From Clostridiales bacterium (GTDB lineage: Bacteria > Bacillota > Clostridia > Oscillospirales > Acutalibacteraceae), in NCBI GenBank assembly GCA_024684435.1, contig JAIKWV010000013.1, positions 89,830-153,829 on the forward strand: a stretch of 64,000 nucleotides of DNA, read 5' to 3'. Made by a program: the position numbers and the translations under genes. The first letter of the stretch is position 1, and every line of letters begins with the position of its first letter. Shown one piece after another: positions 29,772 through 38,463 of the stretch. Below the pieces are notes generated by a model that saw only the letters and a list, made by a program, of their open reading frames with translations, was not told the DNA's origin and made no database searches.

Positions 29772-29801
29772 AGCATAGCACATTTTTCAATATATTGTCA
29801 A
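29772..29801 (-). promoter_or_regulatory. Promoter of the BspA-like gene
   Basis: TTGACA (29796-29801) and TATGCT (29772-29777) on the minus strand with an 18-base spacer. Transcription would begin at about the first base of the leader inverted repeat. The 29802-29970 stretch holds nothing else I recognise. Confidence 0.7.
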
Positions 29802-29973
29802 CAGAAATATATGCAGTCTGTAATCATTTAAACCAATCATCAAACAAAGTTTTAATGATTCAGCACAAACTACATGAAATTTGTATCTAACGTATGAATA
29901 ATATAAATCTGGATTTGGAGCTTACTGTTTTGGTCTATATAATCAGTTTTTTCGATAAAAAGCGAAAAAGCCC

Positions 29974-30058
29974 TTGACAAGTTAGCGTACACTAACTATA
30001 ATGTAGGTAGTTAGCTATGGCTAACACTTATTTCGGGCTAAGGTTAACCAACGCTAAC
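29974..30058 (+). promoter_or_regulatory. feo promoter with DtxR/IdeR-like operators
   Basis: TTGACA (29974-29979), a 17-base spacer and TATAAT (29997-30002). Palindromic sites: GTTAGCGTACACTAAC fills the spacer (29981-29996), GTTAGCTATGGCTAAC lies just downstream (30010-30025), and a weaker GTTAACCAACGCTAAC follows (30043-30058). They resemble the core of DtxR/IdeR iron-repressor boxes, as expected for an iron uptake gene. The regulator gene is not in the window. Confidence 0.75.
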
Positions 30059-30079
30059 TTGTGACAAGGAGGGTTTTGA

Positions 30080-32419
30080 GTGGCAACATTAAAGGAAACA
30101 GGAATCGGCGAAAGCGTGGTTGTAAAGAAGTTGAACGGCGAAGGCGCACTTCGTCAGCACTTTCTTGATATGGGCATTATCCCCGGAACTGAAATAACGG
30201 TTATAAAATATGCCCCTATGGGCGACCCTCTTGAGCTTTTGATACACGGCTACAAGCTCACGCTGCGTCTTGCGGACGCTCAAAAAATTGAGGTCGAGCC
30301 TATAGAGAAACGCGAATCGGTTAACGAAACAAAATCGAGATCAAAAGAAACCGAGCATCCCGGTTTCGGCGAAGGCGGCAAGTTTCACCCCAAGGGCAGC
30401 GGCGATCCGCTGCCGGAAGGCACGACGCTGACATTTGCCCTTGTCGGCAACCAGAACTGCGGAAAGACAACGCTGTTCAATCAGCTTACGGGAGCCAACC
30501 AGCACGTCGGCAATTTTCCCGGCGTAACCGTTGACCGTAAGGACGGCGCAATTAAAAGACATCCCGATACCTGCGTAACCGACCTGCCCGGAATTTATTC
30601 AATGTCGCCGTACAGCAGCGAGGAGATAGTTTCGCGCGACTTTGTTATATATGAAAAGCCTAAAGCGATAATAAACATAGTTGACGCAACGAACATAGAG
30701 CGCAATCTTTATCTTACGATGCAGCTTCTTGAAATGGACGTTCCAATGGTAGTCGCGCTGAATATGATGGACGAGGTGACCGCAAACGGAGGAACGGTAG
30801 ATATCAATGAAATGGAAATGGCTCTCGGTGTGCCGGTAGTTCCGATTTCAGCCGCAAAGAATCAAGGCATAAAAGAACTGGTCGAGCACGCGATCCATGT
30901 AGCGCATTTTCAGGAAAAGCCGCTTCGTCAGGACTTTTGCGACGAGAGTGATGGCGGAGGCGCCGTTCACCGCTGTCTGCACAGTATATGCCATCTTATT
31001 GAGGATCACGCCAGGTCAGCCGGGCTTCCGCTTCGCTTTGCGGCAAGCAAGATCATCGAGGGCGACGATCTGATCCTCTCGCAACTTAATTTGGATCAAA
31101 ACGAGACCGAAGCAATAGAACACATCGTTATCCAGATGGAGAGCGAATGCGGACTTGACCGCAGCGCAGCGATAGCTGATATGCGCTATGCCTTTATTAT
31201 GAAGGTTTGCAAAGCCTGCGTCAAAAAGCCTAAGGAAAGCAGGGAAAGCGTCCGCAGCGAGAAAATAGACCGTATGCTTACAGGAAAATGGACTGCAATA
31301 CCGTTCTTTATAGTCATAATGGGACTTGTGTTCTGGCTGACATTTGAGGTTATCGGCGGTACGCTTCAGGGTCTGCTCGAAACGGGCATTGACCTTCTCA
31401 CCGAAATCACCGACAGACTTCTTACCTCGGCAGATGTCAACGAGGTCGTTCACGGGCTTATCATTGACGGCATTTTTGCAGGTGTCGGAAGTGTTCTGAG
31501 TTTCCTTCCGATCATCGTAACGCTGTTTTTCTTCCTTTCCCTGTTGGAGGACAGCGGATACATAGCACGCGTCGCCTTCTTTATGGACAAGCTTCTTCGT
31601 AAAATCGGTCTGTCAGGAAGAAGCATCGTGCCGATGCTTATTGGCTTTGGCTGTACCGTTCCCGCGGTCATGGCAACGCGCACGCTCCCCAGTGAACGCG
31701 ACCGAAAAACGACTATACTGCTTACTCCGTATATGAGCTGTTCGGCAAAGCTGCCGATATACGCCTTCTTCGTTGACGCATTCTTCCCTGAACATAAGGC
31801 GCTGATAATGGTAGGTCTGTATTTCCTCGGAATCATTGTCGCCATACTTGTTGCGTTGTTGTTCAAAGGAACACTTTTCAAGGGTGAGGCGGTTCCGTTC
31901 GTAATGGAGCTGCCCAACTACCGTATGCCCGGCGCAAAGAACACATCAAGGCTGCTCTGGGAAAAGGCCAAAGACTTTTTGCAGAGAGCGTTTACAATCA
32001 TACTTGTTGCAACCGTTGTCATCTGGCTTTTACAGAGCTTTGACACGCATTTCAGATTTGTTGAAGATCAACAGGACAGCATACTCGCGCTCGTTGCCGG
32101 TTGGCTTGTTCCGATAATGAAGCCGCTCGGTCTCGGTGACTGGAGGATCTGCACCTCGCTTATCAGCGGCTTTATGGCAAAAGAGAGCGTTGTTTCAACG
32201 CTTGAAATACTGTTCGGTCAGAACATAGCGTCGGTTATGAGCGCAACTTCGGCGGCATCGCTGCTCGTGTTCTCGCTGCTCTACTCCCCCTGCGTCGCGG
32301 CTATCGCGTCGATCCGCCGTGAGCTTGGCAGAAAGCGCGCACTCGGCGTAGTGGTATGGCAATGCGCCGTCGCATGGGTCTGCGCCGCAATTACTTATCT
32401 TATCATGAATAGGGTGTAA
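30080..32419 (+). CDS. feoB: Ferrous iron transporter, FeoA-FeoB fusion
   Basis: 779 residues. An N-terminal FeoA (SH3-like) domain of about 75 residues (LRQHFLDMGIIPGTEITV) is followed by a charged linker, the FeoB G domain (G1 GNQNCGKTT, G3 DLPGIYSM, G4 NMMD) and a polytopic membrane domain with GFGCTVPAVMATRTL and MSCSAKLPIYAFF gate motifs. It imports Fe2+ under anoxic conditions. The start is GTG with AAGGAGGG upstream. FeoA is usually a separate protein, so the fusion fixes its stoichiometry. Confidence 0.95.
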   Translation: MATLKETGIGESVVVKKLNGEGALRQHFLDMGIIPGTEITVIKYAPMGDPLELLIHGYKLTLRLADAQKIEVEPIEKRESVNETKSRSKETEHPGFGEGGKFHPKGSGDPLPEGTTLTFALVGNQNCGKTTLFNQLTGANQHVGNFPGVTVDRKDGAIKRHPDTCVTDLPGIYSMSPYSSEEIVSRDFVIYEKPKAIINIVDATNIERNLYLTMQLLEMDVPMVVALNMMDEVTANGGTVDINEMEMALGVPVVPISAAKNQGIKELVEHAIHVAHFQEKPLRQDFCDESDGGGAVHRCLHSICHLIEDHARSAGLPLRFAASKIIEGDDLILSQLNLDQNETEAIEHIVIQMESECGLDRSAAIADMRYAFIMKVCKACVKKPKESRESVRSEKIDRMLTGKWTAIPFFIVIMGLVFWLTFEVIGGTLQGLLETGIDLLTEITDRLLTSADVNEVVHGLIIDGIFAGVGSVLSFLPIIVTLFFFLSLLEDSGYIARVAFFMDKLLRKIGLSGRSIVPMLIGFGCTVPAVMATRTLPSERDRKTTILLTPYMSCSAKLPIYAFFVDAFFPEHKALIMVGLYFLGIIVAILVALLFKGTLFKGEAVPFVMELPNYRMPGAKNTSRLLWEKAKDFLQRAFTIILVATVVIWLLQSFDTHFRFVEDQQDSILALVAGWLVPIMKPLGLGDWRICTSLISGFMAKESVVSTLEILFGQNIASVMSATSAASLLVFSLLYSPCVAAIASIRRELGRKRALGVVVWQCAVAWVCAAITYLIMNRV

Positions 32420-32423
32420 TATT

Positions 32424-32579
32424 ATGAATATATGGGACTATCTGATAATCGGAATTATCGCTGCAGTCGTAATATTTGCGGTAACGGTAATTCATAAAAA
32501 CAAAAAGAACGGCAAATGCTCCTGCGGCTGTGACTGTTCACACTGTCAGGGATGCGTTGATTTTAAGAAAAGCAAATAA
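32424..32579 (+). CDS. FeoB-associated Cys-rich membrane protein
   Basis: 51 residues: one N-terminal transmembrane helix (IIGIIAAVVIFAVTV), a basic stretch, then a Cys cluster CSCGCDCSHCQGC and a Lys-rich end. It starts 4 bases after feoB. Small proteins of this form are commonly found beside feoB in Firmicutes and are presumed accessory (FeoC-like position); their mechanism is not established. Confidence 0.85.
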   Translation: MNIWDYLIIGIIAAVVIFAVTVIHKNKKNGKCSCGCDCSHCQGCVDFKKSK

Positions 32580-32657
32580 TAACGGTGATCGTTGAAAAAG
32601 CGATCGTCCATAAAGACAAGTCTATTAAATTCATATTTTACAACGGCAAAACGCAAA

Positions 32658-32697
32658 ACGGCTCTGCGCGGTCAAAAATCAAGACCCGCAGAGCCGT
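32658..32697. terminator. Bidirectional hairpin between feo operon and carB
   Basis: ACGGCTCTGCG/CGCAGAGCCGT long stem between convergent units. T-runs are weak on both sides. Confidence 0.7.
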
Positions 32698-32757
32698 TGT
32701 CATTTATGGGTACGCATTTTTATAAAATGTAATAACAGCCGGGTAATTTTTAAGTTA

Positions 32758-35700
32758 TCATTCCGCGTCGATGGTTGAAACGCCAAGGGTCATTTCCTCC
32801 ATGACGTCCAGCAGCATACGCACAGTGTCAAGTGACGTAAGCATAGTTATATTGTTCTGAGCCGCGGCGCGGCGGATGGCTACGCCGTCGCCGTAATGCA
32901 CGCCTGATAAAACTGCCCTGGTATTGATGACATAACTGATGTGCCCGGCGCGTATGGAGTCGAGGACCTCCTCGCTGTTTTCGCTGGGCTTGTGGAGGAT
33001 CTTTGTGCGTATCCCGTGGGCTCTAAGCACCTCTCCCGTGAGGGTGGTCGCCTCAATATTGAAGCCCATTTCATAAAAGCGCCGGATAAGGGGTACGGTC
33101 TCCTCCTTGTCCTCATCGGCTACGCTGACCAACACCGTGCCGTAATTACGCAGGGTGAGCCCGGCGGCGATCATGGCTTTATACGCCGCACGGTGAAGCT
33201 TGCGGTCATAGCCTATGGCCTCTCCGGTGGACTTCATCTCCGGGGAGAGGTAGGCGTCCATGCCGCGGAGCTTTGAGAAGGAAAACGCCGGTACCTTTAC
33301 GTAATAACGTCCCTTCTCTTCAGGATACCGCACATCTATCCCCTGCTCATGCAGTGAAACGCCCAGCATGGCAAGGGTGCCGATATCCGCAAGGCTGTAG
33401 CCCGTCGCTTTTGAAAGGAAGGGCACCGTACGGGAGGAACGGGGATTGACCTCTATTATGTACACTTTCTCATCTTTATCAACAATGAACTGGATATTGA
33501 AAAGTCCTACAATCCCTATTCCAAGCCCGAGTTTTTCAGTATAATCTAAAATTGTCTGCTTAACTTTTTCAGATAAGCTGTATGACGGATAAACGCTTAT
33601 AGAGTCTCCGGAATGTACGCCGGTACGCTCCACAAGCTCCATTATGCCCGGCACAAAGACCCGCTGTCCGTCGCAGACAGCGTCCACCTCAACCTCTTTG
33701 CCACGGATGTATTTGTCCACAAGCACGGGCTTATCCTTGTCGATCAGGGCGGCAGCTTTCAGGTAGTCCCACATGGACTCCTCCTTTGCCACGATCTGCA
33801 TCGCCCGCCCGCCGAGAACAAAGCTGGGACGGACGAGGACGGGATAGCCTATCTCTTTGGCGGCTCTCATTCCGGCTTCCATATCCGTGACGGCTCTGCC
33901 TGTGGGTTGCGGGATATCAAGGGACAACAGCAGATGCTCAAAGGCGTCCCGGTTTTCCGCCCGGTCGATGGCTTCGCAGTCCGTGCCGATTATCTTAACG
34001 CCCCGGTCATGGAGGGTCTGCGCTAAATTGATGGCTGTCTGTCCGCCCAGAGTGGCTATAACACCCTCCGGTTTTTCCAGCGTGATGATGTTCATAACGT
34101 CTTCCACGCACAGGGGCTCGAAGTACAGCTTATCCGAACAGGTGTAGTCCGTGGACACAGTTTCCGGGTTGTTGTTGATTATTATAGCTTCATAGCCGGC
34201 TTTTTTGATGGTCTGCACTGCGTGAACGGTGGAGTAGTCAAACTCCACGCCCTGACCTATACGTATGGGACCTGAGCCCAGCACGATCATCTTCCGCTTG
34301 CCGGAAACCAGGGACTCGTTTTCCTCCTCGTAGGTGGAATAAAAATACGGAATGTAGCTGTCAAACTCGGAGGCGCAGGTGTCGATCATTTTATAGACGG
34401 GAACGATACCGTTTTTGACCCTGAGGTCAAATATATCCTTCTCGGTTTGTCCCCACAGAAGGGCGATCTCCCTGTCCGAAAAACCCAATTTTTTTGCGCA
34501 GAGCAATTCACCGATATCCTTCGGATTTTCTTTCAGATCATTTTCCGTTTCAATTATCTTCTGTATCTTGCGGATGAAAAATCTGTCTATGCCCGTAGCT
34601 TCAACAACGCTTTCAACGTCACAGCCACGGCGGAACAGCTCCGCTATGGCGTATATCCTGTCGTCCGTACCGATTTTTATATATTCCGAAAGGGCTTCGG
34701 TCTCCATGCCGTCAAATTTTTTCAGGTGTATATGATACGCACCGATCTCAAGGGAGCGTATGCCCTTGAGCAGGCTCTCTTCCCATGTCCTGCCTACGCT
34801 CATAACTTCGCCGGTGGCCTTCATCTGAGTGGAAAGGGTGTTGTTGGCGTCGGCAAATTTATCAAATGGGAAACGCGGCAGCTTGGTCACGATATAGTCC
34901 AGAGCCGGTTCAAACGCGGCGGGGGTGTTTGCAATTGGGATCTCGTCCAAAGTCATGCCCACGCCAATTTTTGCGGAGACTCTTGCGATGGGATAGCCGC
35001 TTGCCTTGGATGCCAAAGCGGATGAACGGGAGACACGGGGATTGACTTCGATCAGATAATATTGAAACGACTTGGGGTCAAGAGCAAACTGCACGTTGCA
35101 GCCGCCCTCTATTTTAAGCGCCCGAATTATCTTCAGAGCGCTGTCCCTGAGCATATGATATTCCTTGTTTGTGAGCGTCTGAGAGGGGCAGACCACAATG
35201 GAGTCCCCTGTGTGGATGCCAACGGGGTCAAGGTTTTCCATGTTGCAGATGGTTATCGCCGTGTCGTTTTTGTCGCGGATGACCTCGTATTCTATCTCCT
35301 TGTAGCCCTTGACGCTCTTTTCCACCAGCACCTGACTCACAGGTGACAGCTCAAGAGCGTTTTTCATCATGGGCACAAAGTCCTCCGGGCTGTCGGCAAA
35401 GCCGCCGCCTGTTCCGCCCAGAGTAAAGGCGGGGCGCAGTACAACGGGATATCCTATCTTTTCGGCGATCTTCAAGCCTTCCTCCACGGTTGAGGCTGTG
35501 TCCGATGGCAAAGTGGGTTCTCCCAGCTCTGCGCAAAGCTCTTTGAACAACTCCCTGTCCTCAGCCTGAGCTATAGAATCGCTCTTTGTTCCCAGCAGCT
35601 CCACGCCGCATTCGGCGAGAACGCCCTTCTTCTCAAGCTGTACGGCAAGGTTAAGCCCTGTCTGACCGCCGATGCCGGGGAGAATGGCGTCCGGGCGCTC

Positions 35701-35940
35701 GTAGCGGATTATCTTGGCAATATATTCAAGGGTCAGGGGCTCCATATACACCTTATCGGCAATTGAAGTGTCGGTCATTATTGTAGCGGGGTTTGAGTTG
35801 CACAGGATTACCTGATAGCCCTCCTCTTTCAGAGCAAGGCACGCCTGAGTGCCGGCGTAGTCGAACTCCGCCGCCTGTCCTATAACGATGGGGCCGGAGC
35901 CTATGACCAATATTTTATTTATATCTGTTCTCTTAGGCAT
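32758..35940 (-). CDS. carB: Carbamoyl-phosphate synthase large subunit
   Basis: 1060 residues, full length. Two homologous ATP-grasp halves are visible: KILVIGSGPIVIGQAAEFDY at the N-terminus and the second half from KMIVLGSGPIRIGQGVEFDY, followed by an MGS-like allosteric domain at the C-terminus. It makes carbamoyl phosphate from bicarbonate, glutamine-derived ammonia and 2 ATP for pyrimidines and arginine. It overlaps carA by 8 bases, with GGAGGAAG before the ATG. About 65 bases around its 3' end are duplicated near 50.95 kb. Confidence 0.97.
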   Translation of the reverse strand: MPKRTDINKILVIGSGPIVIGQAAEFDYAGTQACLALKEEGYQVILCNSNPATIMTDTSIADKVYMEPLTLEYIAKIIRYERPDAILPGIGGQTGLNLAVQLEKKGVLAECGVELLGTKSDSIAQAEDRELFKELCAELGEPTLPSDTASTVEEGLKIAEKIGYPVVLRPAFTLGGTGGGFADSPEDFVPMMKNALELSPVSQVLVEKSVKGYKEIEYEVIRDKNDTAITICNMENLDPVGIHTGDSIVVCPSQTLTNKEYHMLRDSALKIIRALKIEGGCNVQFALDPKSFQYYLIEVNPRVSRSSALASKASGYPIARVSAKIGVGMTLDEIPIANTPAAFEPALDYIVTKLPRFPFDKFADANNTLSTQMKATGEVMSVGRTWEESLLKGIRSLEIGAYHIHLKKFDGMETEALSEYIKIGTDDRIYAIAELFRRGCDVESVVEATGIDRFFIRKIQKIIETENDLKENPKDIGELLCAKKLGFSDREIALLWGQTEKDIFDLRVKNGIVPVYKMIDTCASEFDSYIPYFYSTYEEENESLVSGKRKMIVLGSGPIRIGQGVEFDYSTVHAVQTIKKAGYEAIIINNNPETVSTDYTCSDKLYFEPLCVEDVMNIITLEKPEGVIATLGGQTAINLAQTLHDRGVKIIGTDCEAIDRAENRDAFEHLLLSLDIPQPTGRAVTDMEAGMRAAKEIGYPVLVRPSFVLGGRAMQIVAKEESMWDYLKAAALIDKDKPVLVDKYIRGKEVEVDAVCDGQRVFVPGIMELVERTGVHSGDSISVYPSYSLSEKVKQTILDYTEKLGLGIGIVGLFNIQFIVDKDEKVYIIEVNPRSSRTVPFLSKATGYSLADIGTLAMLGVSLHEQGIDVRYPEEKGRYYVKVPAFSFSKLRGMDAYLSPEMKSTGEAIGYDRKLHRAAYKAMIAAGLTLRNYGTVLVSVADEDKEETVPLIRRFYEMGFNIEATTLTGEVLRAHGIRTKILHKPSENSEEVLDSIRAGHISYVINTRAVLSGVHYGDGVAIRRAAAQNNITMLTSLDTVRMLLDVMEEMTLGVSTIDAE

Positions 35941-37024
35941 GATCTTCCTCCATCAGCTTTACAAAACGGTCAAATAGATGTGCGCTGTCCTGTGGACCCG
36001 GAGCGCTCTCCGGGTGGTACTGCACGCTGAACACCCGATCCCGTTCGCATTTGACTCCCTCAACGGTGCCGTCCAGCAGATTTCGGTGGGTCACGGTGAG
36101 GGGCGTACCGCGAAGGCTTTCGGTATCTACGGCGTAGGAATGGTTCTGAGAGGTTATCTCTATCCTTCCTGTTTCCAGATCCTTTACCGGATGATTTCCT
36201 CCCCGATGTCCGAATTTAAGTTTATATGTTTTTGCCCCATAGGCAAGGGAGATTATCTGATGCCCCAGACAAATGCCGAAGATGGGATAACTGCCGATAA
36301 GCTCCTGTATTGTTTTGACGGTTTGGGGTACGTCCGTGGGATCTCCCGGCCCGTTGGAAATAAATATTCCGTCAGGGTTCATAGCGGCGATGTCCTGTGC
36401 CGTGGTGTTCCAAGGAACAACTGTGACCTGACAGCCCCGTTTTATCAGTGAACGCACGATATTGTGTTTCATCCCGCAGTCGATGGCTACCACGTGAGGT
36501 CCCGATACGGCGCCGCCGATCTTACGCGGAGCGCGGCAGCTGACTCTTGAAACAGCGTCTTTCGGAAGCTCACAGTTTCTTAATTTTTCTATTCCCTCAT
36601 CCAAAGACGTATCGGCGCCGGTTATCATCACCTTGCGGCAGCCGAAATCACGGATGGAGCGGTTGATTTTTCTTGTATCCACGCCGTAGATGCCTGCGAT
36701 GCCGTACTGCTTCATCACCTCATCCAGCGTTTTTTCGGAGCGGAAATTTGAAGGCTCGTCGTTGTATTCATGCACCACAAGGGCGCCTATTGACGGCACG
36801 TCCGTCTCATAGTCCGCCGCCGCCATGCCGTAGTTGCCGATGAGGGGATAGGTCATCACCACTGCCTGATCGGTGTAGGACGGGTCGGAAAGGATCTCCT
36901 GATACCCCACCATGGAGGTGTTGAAAACGATCTCAAGGATTTTATCCTCCTCCGCGCCGAAGGAATAGCCGTAATATTCCCCGCCGTCCTCCAGTATTAT
37001 CTTCTTGTCGAACTTTCTCGTCAT
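35933..37024 (-). CDS. carA: Carbamoyl-phosphate synthase small (glutaminase) subunit
   Basis: 363 residues. N-terminal CarA domain (IILEDGGEYYGYSFGAEE) and C-terminal class I amidotransferase with nucleophile Cys in FGICLGHQI and the His-Glu pair in VQYHPESAPGP. The start at 37024 is preferred because GAGG lies 9 bases upstream and the protein then begins as homologues do; an ATG at 37039 overlapping the purF stop is the alternative. Translation is probably coupled to purF and carB. Confidence 0.94.
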   Translation of the reverse strand: MTRKFDKKIILEDGGEYYGYSFGAEEDKILEIVFNTSMVGYQEILSDPSYTDQAVVMTYPLIGNYGMAAADYETDVPSIGALVVHEYNDEPSNFRSEKTLDEVMKQYGIAGIYGVDTRKINRSIRDFGCRKVMITGADTSLDEGIEKLRNCELPKDAVSRVSCRAPRKIGGAVSGPHVVAIDCGMKHNIVRSLIKRGCQVTVVPWNTTAQDIAAMNPDGIFISNGPGDPTDVPQTVKTIQELIGSYPIFGICLGHQIISLAYGAKTYKLKFGHRGGNHPVKDLETGRIEITSQNHSYAVDTESLRGTPLTVTHRNLLDGTVEGVKCERDRVFSVQYHPESAPGPQDSAHLFDRFVKLMEEDHA

Positions 37025-37035
37025 TGAATATTGCC

Positions 37036-38451
37036 TCATTTCACTTTATCGGAAAGCTTTTGTTCAAAGCGGTTTTTTCTTGTGTCTTTCGGTATCTCCG
37101 TGGGGTAATTGCCGTCAAAGCAGGCGCTGCAATAGCATTTATTGCCGGACAGCTCACCAAGGCTTTCCACGGGCAGATACCCAAGGGAATCCACTCCTAT
37201 CATCGCCGCTATTTCCGGCACGGTATGTCGGCAGGCGATCAGATTATCCTGCGAGTCGATGTCAGTCCCGTAAAAGCAAGGGAACAGGAAGGGCGGCGCG
37301 GAGATACGCATATGTATCTCTTTTGCTCCCGCTTCACGGAGCAGGGCGACGATGCGTCCGCTGGTGGTGCCCCGGACGATGGAATCATCGATAAGAACAA
37401 TGCGTTTGTCCTTCACCACGTCTTCCACGGCGGATAGCTTTATATTGACCTTGTCCAACCTGTCTCCCGGAGCGATGAACGTTCTGCCTATATATTTATT
37501 CTTGATAAGCCCTATGCCGTAGGGTATGCCCGAAGCTCTGCTGTAACCCAGAGCGGCGTCCAGTCCGGAGTCCGGCACGCCGATGACTATATCCGCTTCT
37601 ACGGGATGGGTTTTCGCAAGGACTTTGCCCGCGTTGACCCTGGCTGTGTGAACGCTCCTGCCGTCTATGACGGAATCGGGGCGGGAGAAATATATGTACT
37701 CGAAAATACAGAGCTTTTTCTCCTTTTTGCCACAGTGTTCCCGTCGTGAAACTATGCCGTCTTTGCTGAATATCAAAATTTCTCCCGGCTCCACGTCACG
37801 GACAAAATGCGCGCCAACGGCTTTGAGGGCGCAGCTCTCCGAGGCGACAACGTAGATACCGTCCTCCGTCTTGCCGTAGCATAGAGGGCGGAAGCCCCGG
37901 GGATCTCTGGCGCAGATGAGCTTTTGCGGGGACATGAGCACCAAAGAATAAGCGCCCTCTAATATGTCCATAGCCCGACTGAGCGCCTCCTCAATGGAGG
38001 GCACAGTCAGGCGTTCTTTTGTTACTATGTATGCGATGGTCTCGGTGTCGCTGGAGGTGTGGAAGATGGCTCCCGTCAGCTCCAACGCGGAACGGAGCTC
38101 CGCCGCGTTGGAGAGATTGCCGTTGTGGGCTATCGCCATGTGTCCCTTCTGATGGTTCACCTCAATGGGCTGGCAGTTGCTCCGGTTGCCGGCTCCCGTG
38201 GTGCCGTAACGGGTGTGCGCCACAGCCATGGTCCCTTGCGGAAAGGACATCAGGACCTCCTTTGAGAACACCTCGCTGACCAGCCCCGTGTCCTTGTGGG
38301 AAACGAACAGCCCGTCCTCATTTACGACTATCCCACAGCTCTCCTGACCCCGGTGCTGTAAAGCGTACAGCCCGTAGTAGCAGATATGCGCCGCGTCAAC
38401 GGGATGATCCGCCATAACGCCGAAGACACCGCATTCTTCGTGAATACTCAT
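37036..38451 (-). CDS. purF: Amidophosphoribosyltransferase
   Basis: 471 residues; first committed step of purine synthesis, using glutamine. Cys7 in MSIHEECGVFG becomes the N-terminal nucleophile after removal of a six-residue propeptide. The PRPP site is VLIDDSIVRGTTS. Cysteines CYCSAC near the C-terminus plus an internal Cys match the [4Fe-4S]-containing Bacillus-type enzyme. Placement between the Amt-PII fusion and carA, rather than with other pur genes, ties it to glutamine availability. Confidence 0.96.
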   Translation of the reverse strand: MSIHEECGVFGVMADHPVDAAHICYYGLYALQHRGQESCGIVVNEDGLFVSHKDTGLVSEVFSKEVLMSFPQGTMAVAHTRYGTTGAGNRSNCQPIEVNHQKGHMAIAHNGNLSNAAELRSALELTGAIFHTSSDTETIAYIVTKERLTVPSIEEALSRAMDILEGAYSLVLMSPQKLICARDPRGFRPLCYGKTEDGIYVVASESCALKAVGAHFVRDVEPGEILIFSKDGIVSRREHCGKKEKKLCIFEYIYFSRPDSVIDGRSVHTARVNAGKVLAKTHPVEADIVIGVPDSGLDAALGYSRASGIPYGIGLIKNKYIGRTFIAPGDRLDKVNIKLSAVEDVVKDKRIVLIDDSIVRGTTSGRIVALLREAGAKEIHMRISAPPFLFPCFYGTDIDSQDNLIACRHTVPEIAAMIGVDSLGYLPVESLGELSGNKCYCSACFDGNYPTEIPKDTRKNRFEQKLSDKVK

Positions 38452-38463
38452 TTTTATCAGTCC

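Noticed and set aside
29690..29890. 66-codon plus-strand frame in the bspA-feo spacer
   Set aside because: No ribosome site, runs through the inverted repeat and antisense promoter, and its composition is just AT-rich sequence.
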